Assembly (NCBI RefSeq): GCF_050876985.1
Contig: NZ_JBPAPP010000005.1
Length of the DNA stretch: 64,000 nt
From: Halopseudomonas sp002296055
GTDB taxonomy: Bacteria > Pseudomonadota > Gammaproteobacteria > Pseudomonadales > Pseudomonadaceae
Reading direction: 5' to 3' (one strand)
In this document: one piece after another, positions 58,478 to 64,000 of the stretch
How positions within the stretch are numbered: the first letter of the stretch is position 1
Layout of the letters: each line of letters opens with the position of its first letter
The notes under the pieces: generated by a model
The model's input: the letters and a program-made list of their open reading frames with translations, nothing else
Databases searched by the model: none
What the model was told of the DNA's origin: nothing
Translations under genes and position numbers: made by a program

Positions 58478-58890
58478 TACATCACCGTCCGCTTAACAAA
58501 GGTGGTAGCGAGAGGCAGCTTGGCTGCGGCCAGGGCGAATGCTTCGCGGGCCAGCTCTTCGGAAACACCTTCAATCTCGTAAAGGACCTTGCCCGGACGA
58601 ATCTGGGCTACCCAGTACTCGACGTTACCCTTACCTTTACCCATCCGCACCTCGAGAGGCTTCTTGGAGATAGGCTTATCCGGAAACACACGGATCCAGA
58701 TTTTACCGCCACGCTTAACGTGACGAGTCAGGGCGCGACGAGCCGCTTCGATCTGACGTGCAGTCAGACGACCGCGACCTACGGCTTTGAGCGCGAACTC
58801 ACCGAAGCTCACCTTGCTACCACGATGCGCCAGACCACGGTTGTGGCCGGTCATCTGCTTGCGGAACTTCGTACGCTTAGGTTGTAACAT
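58477..58890 (-). CDS. rplP: 50S ribosomal protein L16
   Basis: A 137-residue protein near the A site: MLQPKRTKFRKQMTGHNRGL, RQIEAARRALTRHVKRGGKIWIRVFPDKPISKKPLEVRMGKGKG and ending TTFVKRTVM. 11 bp after rpsC. Confidence 0.98.
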   Translation of the reverse strand: MLQPKRTKFRKQMTGHNRGLAHRGSKVSFGEFALKAVGRGRLTARQIEAARRALTRHVKRGGKIWIRVFPDKPISKKPLEVRMGKGKGNVEYWVAQIRPGKVLYEIEGVSEELAREAFALAAAKLPLATTFVKRTVM

Positions 58891-58901
58891 GTGCGTACCC
58901 C

Positions 58902-59582
58902 TTACTTAGCAGCTTTTTTCTTGGCCGCGACGGCTTTGGTTTCTTCCTGGAGACCACCAATGATCTCGCCTTTGAAGATCCAAACCTTCACACCGATCAC
59001 ACCGTAGGTGGTGTGGGCTTCAGCTGTCGCGTAGTCGATGTCGGCACGCAGGGTGTGCAGCGGCACACGGCCTTCACGATACCATTCGGTACGGGCGATC
59101 TCGGCGCCGCCAAGACGGCCGCTAACCTGGATCTTGATACCCTTGGCACCAATGCGCATGGCGTTCTGTACGGCGCGCTTCATAGCACGACGGAACATCA
59201 CACGACGCTCGAGCTGCTGAGCAACGCTTTGTGCAACCAGGGCACCGTCGAGCTCCGGCTTGCGGATCTCTTCGATGTTGATGTGCACCGGCACGCCCAT
59301 CTGGCTGGTCAGGTCCTGACGCAGCTTCTCAACGTCCTCACCCTTCTTACCAATCACGATGCCCGGACGAGCAGTGTGAATGGTGATGCGGGCTGTCTGA
59401 GCCGGGCGCTGAATATCAACGCGGCTGACAGAGGCGCTTTTCAGTTTGTCCTGAATGTACGCACGTACTTTCAGGTCGGTGTTCAGATAGTCAGCGTAGT
59501 TGCGACCATCTGCGTACCACACCGAAGTGTGTTCTTTAACGATACCGAGGCGAATGCCTACCGGATGTACTTTCTGACCCAT
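58902..59582 (-). CDS. rpsC: 30S ribosomal protein S3
   Basis: A 226-residue protein at the mRNA entry: MGQKVHPVGIRLGIVKEHTSVW, a KH domain (TARPGIVIGKKGEDVEKLR) and a C-terminal domain with GRLGGAEIARTEWYREGRVPLHTLRADIDY. It ends in a short lysine-rich tail. 11 bp after rplV. Confidence 0.98.
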   Translation of the reverse strand: MGQKVHPVGIRLGIVKEHTSVWYADGRNYADYLNTDLKVRAYIQDKLKSASVSRVDIQRPAQTARITIHTARPGIVIGKKGEDVEKLRQDLTSQMGVPVHINIEEIRKPELDGALVAQSVAQQLERRVMFRRAMKRAVQNAMRIGAKGIKIQVSGRLGGAEIARTEWYREGRVPLHTLRADIDYATAEAHTTYGVIGVKVWIFKGEIIGGLQEETKAVAAKKKAAK

Positions 59583-59593
59583 TTGATCGACTC

Positions 59594-59926
59594 CTACTTG
59601 TCAGCAACCTTGACCGTGATGTGGCAAGACCGCTTGATGATGCGATCAGCGCGGCCTTTGGCACGCGGCATGATGCGCTTCAGGGAGCGACCTTCGTTGA
59701 CAAACACGGTGGAGACCTTCAGGTCATCCACGTCTGCGCCATCGTTGTGCTCAGCGTTCGCAATAGCGGACTCGAGTACTTTCTTGATGACGGCAGCGGC
59801 CTTCTTGTTGCTGAATGCCAGCAGGTTCAGGGCCTCATCCACCTTCTTACCGCGGATCTGGTCGGCGACCAAACGCGCTTTCTGGGCAGAGAGTCGGGCG
59901 CCCTTATGAGTAGCGGCTACTTCCAT
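59594..59926 (-). CDS. rplV: 50S ribosomal protein L22
   Basis: A 110-residue protein whose beta-hairpin lines the exit tunnel: MEVAATHKGARLSAQKARLV, ADQIRGKKVDEALNLLAF, FVNEGRSLKRIMPRAKGRAD at the hairpin, and CHITVKVADK at the end. No macrolide-resistance change can be judged here. Confidence 0.98.
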   Translation of the reverse strand: MEVAATHKGARLSAQKARLVADQIRGKKVDEALNLLAFSNKKAAAVIKKVLESAIANAEHNDGADVDDLKVSTVFVNEGRSLKRIMPRAKGRADRIIKRSCHITVKVADK

Positions 59927-59937
59927 CTTCTAACCCC

Positions 59938-60213
59938 TTAGCGCTTGGCTTTCTTGTCTGCAGCGTGACCACGGTAGGTACGCGTAGCAGAGAATTCGCC
60001 CAACTTGTGGCCGACCATGTCTTCGCTAACGATAACCGGGACATGCTGGCGACCATTGTGTACAGCGATGGTCAGACCGACCATCTGCGGCAGGATCATG
60101 GAACGGCGCGACCAGGTCTTGATCGGCTTACGGTCGTTCTTTTCAACTGCCACTTCGACCTTCTTCAACAGGTGAAGATCGATAAAAGGACCTTTCTTCA
60201 GAGAACGCGGCAC
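59938..60213 (-). CDS. rpsS: 30S ribosomal protein S19
   Basis: A 91-residue head protein that contacts S13 and tRNA: MPRSLKKGPFIDLHLLKKVE, KTWSRRSMILPQMVGLTIAVHNGRQHVPV and GEFSATRTYRGHAADKKAKR. 17 bp after rplB. Confidence 0.98.
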   Translation of the reverse strand: MPRSLKKGPFIDLHLLKKVEVAVEKNDRKPIKTWSRRSMILPQMVGLTIAVHNGRQHVPVIVSEDMVGHKLGEFSATRTYRGHAADKKAKR

Positions 60214-60230
60214 TGTCGTATCCCCTCTAA

Positions 60231-61055
60231 TTACTTGCTGCGACGACGGACAATCATCTTGTCAGTGCGCTTGTTGGACCGAGTCTTGGCACCCTTAGTC
60301 GGGAAGCCCCACGGAGAAACCGGATGACGACCACCGGAGGTACGGCCTTCACCACCACCATGCGGGTGATCTACCGGGTTCATGGCAACACCACGAACAG
60401 TCGGACGAACACCGCGCCAGCGCTTGGCACCAGCTTTACCCAGCGAGCGCAAGCTGTGCTCACCGTTGGACACTTCACCCAGAGTCGCGCGGCATTCGCC
60501 AAGGACTTTGCGCATTTCGCCGGAACGCAGACGAACGGTGACGTAGGCACCTTCGCGAGCAACCAGCTGGACAGCAGCGCCAGCACTGCGAGCTACCTGA
60601 GCACCTTTACCGGGCTTCAGTTCGATCGCGTGAATAGTGCTACCTACCGGAATGTTGCGCAGCGGCAGAGAGTTACCGGCCTTGATCGGCGCATCAGCGC
60701 CAGAGACCAGTTGATCGCCAGCAACAACGCCTTTCGGGGCGATGATGTAGCGACGCTCACCGTCGGCATACTTCAGCAGAGCAATATGAGCAGTACGATT
60801 CGGATCGTACTCGACGCGCTCTACAACAGCGGGGATGCCGTCTTTGTTACGACGGAAATCCACGATGCGGTAGTGTTGCTTATGTCCGCCCCCACGATGA
60901 CGCGTGGTGATGCGGCCATTGTTGTTACGACCACCAGACTTGCCTTGCTTCTCCAGCAGCGGTGCGTGCGGAGCACCTTTGTGCAGGTCAGCGTTAACGA
61001 CCTTGACGACGAAGCGGCGGCCAGCGGAAGTAGGTTTACATTTAACAATTGCCAT
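60231..61055 (-). CDS. rplB: 50S ribosomal protein L2
   Basis: A 274-residue protein needed for peptidyl transfer and subunit joining. It has MAIVKCKPTSAGRRFVVKV, GRNNNGRITTRHRGGGHKQHYRIVDFRRNK, and the catalytic-centre loop VAMNPVDHPHGGGEGRTSGGRHPVSPWG, including the conserved histidine region. 14 bp after rplW. Confidence 0.98.
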   Translation of the reverse strand: MAIVKCKPTSAGRRFVVKVVNADLHKGAPHAPLLEKQGKSGGRNNNGRITTRHRGGGHKQHYRIVDFRRNKDGIPAVVERVEYDPNRTAHIALLKYADGERRYIIAPKGVVAGDQLVSGADAPIKAGNSLPLRNIPVGSTIHAIELKPGKGAQVARSAGAAVQLVAREGAYVTVRLRSGEMRKVLGECRATLGEVSNGEHSLRSLGKAGAKRWRGVRPTVRGVAMNPVDHPHGGGEGRTSGGRHPVSPWGFPTKGAKTRSNKRTDKMIVRRRSK

Positions 61056-61069
61056 GATGTACCCCTGTC

Positions 61070-61366
61070 TTATTCAGCGCTGGCGAAGTCGATGTCTTGA
61101 CCGGCTTCCAGGCTAACGTAGGCCTTTTTCCAGTCGTTACGCTTGCCCAGGCCACGAATGGTGCGCTTGGTCTTGCCTTTGACATTCAAAGTCGATACTG
61201 CCTTGACCTTGACGTTGAACAGCTGCTCAACGGCCTTTTTGATTTCCAGCTTGGTCGCGGTGGTATCCACCTTGAACACGAACTGGTTCTGGCCGTCGGC
61301 CAGCACGGTTGCCTTTTCGGACACATGCGGGCCAAGCAGTACCTTGAAAATGCGCTCTTGGTTCAT
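61070..61366 (-). CDS. rplW: 50S ribosomal protein L23
   Basis: A 98-residue exit-tunnel protein: MNQERIFKVLLGPHVSEKATV, FKVDTTATKLEIKKAVEQLFNVKVKAVST. It is the main docking point of trigger factor and SRP. Its ATG overlaps the rplD stop by 4 bp (coupled translation). Confidence 0.98.
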   Translation of the reverse strand: MNQERIFKVLLGPHVSEKATVLADGQNQFVFKVDTTATKLEIKKAVEQLFNVKVKAVSTLNVKGKTKRTIRGLGKRNDWKKAYVSLEAGQDIDFASAE

Positions 61367-61965
61367 CCCAGCATCTCCTCGAACTTCTTAACAGCAGGCA
61401 CTGTGATCAGCACCTTGTCGTAAGCGATCAGGCTAACCGGGTCAGAACCTTGAACGTCGCGCACGTCGACGTGTGGCAGGTTACGTGCTGCCAGGTACAG
61501 GTTCTCATCAACGCCTTCGGTAACGATCAGCACGTTCTGCAGATCGAGTTCCTTCAACTTGCCGGCCAGAGCCTTGGTTTTCGGTGCGTCAACGGAGAAG
61601 CTTTCAACAACGACCAGACGGTCCAGGCGTACCAGCTCGGACAGAATGGAACGCAGTGCGCCGCGGTACATCTTGCGGTTCAGCTTCTGCTCGTGATTTT
61701 GCGGACGAGCAGCAAAGGTAGTACCACCGGAGCGCCAGATCGGGCTGCGGATGGTGCCGGCACGGGCACGGCCAGTACCTTTCTGACGCCAGGGCTTCTT
61801 ACCACCACCGGAAACGTCGGAACGGGTCTTTTGCTGCTTGGTACCCTGACGAGCACCAGCCATGTACGCGACAACGGCTTGGTGAACCAGGGTTTCGTTA
61901 AACTCGGTTGCAAAGGTCAGATCGGAAACTTCGATCGCGCTTGCACCAGCTACATTCAGATTCAT
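61363..61965 (-). CDS. rplD: 50S ribosomal protein L4
   Basis: A 200-residue protein with a tunnel loop (QGTKQQKTRSDVSGGGKKPWRQKGTGRARAGTIRSPIWRSGG) and a C-terminal part with KALAGKLKELDLQNVLIV. In E. coli L4 also represses the S10 operon through its leader. Here the leader before rpsJ is only about 60-70 nt, too short to judge. It follows rplC by 12 bp. Confidence 0.98.
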   Translation of the reverse strand: MNLNVAGASAIEVSDLTFATEFNETLVHQAVVAYMAGARQGTKQQKTRSDVSGGGKKPWRQKGTGRARAGTIRSPIWRSGGTTFAARPQNHEQKLNRKMYRGALRSILSELVRLDRLVVVESFSVDAPKTKALAGKLKELDLQNVLIVTEGVDENLYLAARNLPHVDVRDVQGSDPVSLIAYDKVLITVPAVKKFEEMLG

Positions 61966-61977
61966 GGTAACTCCCCC

Positions 61978-62616
61978 TTAACCCTTGGCCTTGACCGCCG
62001 GGCGAACGATAACGTCGCTACCGGTAGCGCCAGGCACGGAGCCCTTGATGAGCAGCAGGTTACGCTCAGCGTCAACGCGAACGACCTCAAGAGTCTGCAC
62101 GGTTACCTGCTCGGCACCCATGTGACCAGACATCTTCTTGCCCTTGAATACACGGCCCGGGGTCTGACACTGACCGATGGAACCGGGTACACGGTGGGAA
62201 ATAGAGTTACCGTGGGTAGCGTCCTGGCCGCGGAAGTTCCAGCGCTTGATGGTACCGGCAAAGCCTTTACCCTTGGACTGACCAGTTACATCCACCATTT
62301 GACCTGCTTCGAACAGGCCAACAGTCAGCTCGGAGCCAGTTTCGTACTGGGAGCTGTCTTCCAGGCGGAACTCGAGCACCTGGCGACCAGCAGCAGCGTT
62401 GGCTTTGGCAAAATGCCCAGCCATCGGCTTGGTCACGCGATTGGCACGACGCTCACCCACAGTCACCTGAATGGCTTGATAGCCATCGGCTTCCAGGGTT
62501 TTAACCTGAGTGACGCGGTTCGGTTCTACTTCTACAACCGTAACCGGAATAGATACACCATCTTCAGTGAAAACGCGGGTCATACCGCATTTCCGGCCGA
62601 CTAAACCAATAGTCAT
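61978..62616 (-). CDS. rplC: 50S ribosomal protein L3
   Basis: A 212-residue protein that starts large-subunit assembly: MTIGLVGRKCGMTRVFTEDG, VTGQSKGKGFAGTIKRWNFRGQDATHGNSISHRVPGSIGQCQTPGRVFKGKKM (the long finger reaching the peptidyl-transferase centre, with the glutamine that PrmB methylates in GNSISHR-P-type loops). 91 bp after rpsJ. Confidence 0.98.
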   Translation of the reverse strand: MTIGLVGRKCGMTRVFTEDGVSIPVTVVEVEPNRVTQVKTLEADGYQAIQVTVGERRANRVTKPMAGHFAKANAAAGRQVLEFRLEDSSQYETGSELTVGLFEAGQMVDVTGQSKGKGFAGTIKRWNFRGQDATHGNSISHRVPGSIGQCQTPGRVFKGKKMSGHMGAEQVTVQTLEVVRVDAERNLLLIKGSVPGATGSDVIVRPAVKAKG

Positions 62617-62687
62617 TTTGTAAACCTCATGAGTGCACGGGGCTATTACCCGCTATGGCCGCCCAACACAGGGCGTTACACGACCTT

Positions 62688-62707
62688 TAGCCCCCGTTGT
62701 GGGGCTA
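62688..62707 (-). promoter_or_regulatory. Hairpin directly after rpsJ
   Basis: TAGCCCC and GGGGCTA (62688-62694, 62701-62707) form a 7-bp stem beginning at the base next to the rpsJ stop. No T tract follows. It could reduce read-through or protect the rpsJ mRNA. Confidence 0.4.
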
Positions 62708-63019
62708 TCAGCCGAGGCTGATCTGAACCTCGACACCTGCAGCCAGGTCCAGCTTCATCAGCGCATCGACAGTCTTGTCGGTGGGCTGAACGATATCCAG
62801 CACCCGCTTATGGGTACGGATTTCATACTGATCGCGCGCGTCTTTGTTGACGTGCGGCGAAATCAGAACAGTAAAACGCTCTTTACGAGTCGGCAAAGGG
62901 ATCGGACCACGCACCTGAGCCCCAGTACGCTTCGCGGTATCCACGATTTCCTGGGTAGATTGATCGATCAGGCGATGGTCAAAAGCTTTCAACCGAATAC
63001 GGATCTGTTGGTTCTGCAT
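62708..63019 (-). CDS. rpsJ: 30S ribosomal protein S10 (NusE)
   Basis: A 103-residue protein, also the NusE partner of NusB in antitermination. It has MQNQQIRIRLKAFDHRLIDQ, GAQVRGPIPLPTRKERFTVL and SPHVNKDARDQYEIRTHKR. The ATG at 63019 gives the typical start; an upstream GTG-type start would add seven odd residues. It is the first gene of the S10 operon, with its own promoter upstream. Confidence 0.98.
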   Translation of the reverse strand: MQNQQIRIRLKAFDHRLIDQSTQEIVDTAKRTGAQVRGPIPLPTRKERFTVLISPHVNKDARDQYEIRTHKRVLDIVQPTDKTVDALMKLDLAAGVEVQISLG

Positions 63020-63091
63020 TTGACCAGAAACTCCAAGCAACTGATTTCAGGCGCAGCCGAACTTCGGATGCACCCGTCCAAGGGAGGCGCA

Positions 63092-63120
63092 ATTCTACTG
63101 ATGCACCTCATCACTGTCAA
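63092..63120 (-). promoter_or_regulatory. Sigma-70 promoter of the S10 operon
   Basis: On the minus strand: TTGACA (63115-63120, perfect), 17-bp spacer, TAGAAT (63092-63097, one mismatch). A start near 63085 gives a leader of about 65 nt before rpsJ. It lies just beyond the tuf terminator. Confidence 0.85.
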
Positions 63121-63127
63121 CCAAAAG

Positions 63128-63154
63128 AAAAGCCCCCGCGATGCGAGGGCTTTT
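63128..63154 (-). terminator. Rho-independent terminator of tuf
   Basis: A 12-bp stem with one mismatch and a 3-nt loop (AAAAGCCCCCGC / GCGAGGGCTTTT on the plus strand); on the minus strand the stem ends in a T run. It begins 20 bp after the tuf stop and separates tuf from the S10 promoter. Confidence 0.88.
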
Positions 63155-63174
63155 CCCTTGTACAACTCAGATCA

Positions 63175-64000
63175 TCATTCGATGATCTTGGCTACCACGC
63201 CGGCGCCAACAGTACGACCGCCTTCGCGGATCGCAAAGCGCAGACCGTCTTCCATCGCGATCGGAGCGATCAGAGTGACGTCCAGCTTGACGTTGTCGCC
63301 CGGCATAACCATTTCCACGCCTTCCGGCAGTTCGCAGGAACCGGTTACGTCAGTAGTACGGAAGTAGAACTGCGGACGATAGCCTTTGAAGAACGGAGTG
63401 TGACGGCCGCCTTCGTCTTTGCCCAGCACGTATACTTCAGCTTCGAAGCGAGTGTGCGGAGTGATAGTGCCCGGCTTGGCCAGAACCTGACCACGCTCAA
63501 CATCTTCACGCTTGGTACCACGCAGCAGCACACCAACGTTCTCACCAGCACGGCCTTCGTCCAGCAGCTTGCGGAACATTTCAACGCCAGTACAGGTAGT
63601 CTTGGTGGTCGCCTTGATACCAACGATCTCGACTTCTTCACCAACTTTGACGATACCGCGCTCTACACGACCGGTTACTACAGTACCGCGACCGGAGATG
63701 GAGAATACGTCTTCGATCGGCATCAGGAACGGCTTGTCGATAGCACGCTCAGGCTCAGGGATGTAGGCATCCAGAGTCTCAACCAGCTTACGAACGGCAG
63801 TGGTGCCGATTTCGTTGTCGTCTTTGCCTTCCAGCGCCATCAGCGCAGAACCGATGATGATCGGAGTGTCATCGCCCGGGAAGTCGTAGGTGCTCAGCAG
63901 GTCGCGAACTTCCATCTCGACCAGCTCCAGCAGCTCTTCGTCATCAACCATGTCGGCCTTGTTCAGGAACACGACGATGTAAGGAACGCCAACCTGACGG
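63175..64000 (-). CDS. tuf: Elongation factor Tu, C-terminal part
   Basis: The last 274 or so residues of EF-Tu; the 5' end lies beyond the right edge. The G4 motif NKADM marks the end of the GTPase domain, and domains 2 and 3 follow: RGTVVTGRVERGIVKVGEEVEIVG, GVLLRGTKREDVERGQVLAKPG, PQFYFRTTDVTG and the end REGGRTVGAGVVAKIIE. The intact protein is about 397 residues. It lies upstream of the S10 operon but is separated from it by a terminator and a promoter. Confidence 0.98.
   Translation of the reverse strand, partial: RQVGVPYIVVFLNKADMVDDEELLELVEMEVRDLLSTYDFPGDDTPIIIGSALMALEGKDDNEIGTTAVRKLVETLDAYIPEPERAIDKPFLMPIEDVFSISGRGTVVTGRVERGIVKVGEEVEIVGIKATTKTTCTGVEMFRKLLDEGRAGENVGVLLRGTKREDVERGQVLAKPGTITPHTRFEAEVYVLGKDEGGRHTPFFKGYRPQFYFRTTDVTGSCELPEGVEMVMPGDNVKLDVTLIAPIAMEDGLRFAIREGGRTVGAGVVAKIIE

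Noticed and set aside
61450..62604. 384-codon plus-strand frame across rplC and rplD
   Set aside because: Antisense to L3 and L4; no recognisable protein features.
63020..63174. tRNA gene near tuf
   Set aside because: The gap holds only the tuf terminator, the S10 promoter and a short leader; no cloverleaf can be drawn.

Overview
The window looks like a chromosome segment from a Pseudomonadaceae gammaproteobacterium. The evidence is GC-rich coding, the complete S10/spc/alpha ribosomal gene order, the nrdR-rib-nusB-thiL-pgpA-ribA run, the yajR-ssb/uvrA arrangement, and a zinc operon laid out like P. aeruginosa PA4063-PA4066. From memory, the layout could fit the Halopseudomonas (P. pertucinogena) branch; that is inference. 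Almost the whole window is coding. I see no rRNA, tRNA, insertion sequence, integrase, CRISPR array or replication origin.

Layout. 1-1416: the 3' part of bioA and rsmE. 1420-3588: a globin-sensor/PAS/GGDEF/EAL c-di-GMP protein on the minus strand. 3827-7023: the isoprenoid operon xseB-ispA-dxs. 7007-9264: a promoter, a cobalamin riboswitch with a hairpin that appears to hide the ribosome binding site, btuB, and a terminator. 9382-15114: a three-gene SMC-like condensin, mksF-mksE-mksB (Wadjet JetA-JetB-JetC type), with no nuclease subunit (JetD/MksG). 15261-17815: a PAAR-DUF2235 type VI effector with an overlapping lipoprotein that is probably its immunity protein. 17822-19859: a NYN/LOTUS protein, a BtuF-like vitamin B12 binding protein and a small membrane protein. 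19852-28489: riboflavin and thiamine genes (ribA, pgpA, thiL, nusB, ribH, ribBA, ribE, ribD, nrdR), with a sodium/proton antiporter, nhaD, between ribE and ribD.

28603-33718: an acyl-CoA synthetase and a nitronate monooxygenase family protein facing a LysR regulator, then a methyltransferase and a CnoX-like thioredoxin. 33789-36949: a zinc-type operon (histidine-rich ZrgA-like protein, ABC ATPase, FtsX-like permease, DUF3299) behind a 9-bp inverted repeat. 36946-41806: a Fur-boxed six-gene TonB2-type energy transduction operon (DUF3450, TtpC-like, ExbB, ExbD, TonB, TPR). 41862-42612: ompW behind a near-consensus ANR/FNR box. 42710-49346: an RmlD-like reductase, a histidine phosphatase, ssb, yajR and uvrA. 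49462-64000: rplQ back to tuf, all on the minus strand, with a near-consensus promoter before rpsJ.

How the parts fit together: several units concern metal, cofactor and envelope supply (B12 uptake, zinc import, TonB energization, riboflavin). The accessory-looking part is 7007-18559, which separates dxs from the btuF-like gene; in P. aeruginosa, as I recall, these are neighbours. The most interesting material is the nuclease-less condensin, the effector gene with an internal base-composition break, and the regulatory sites that can be read directly from the sequence.
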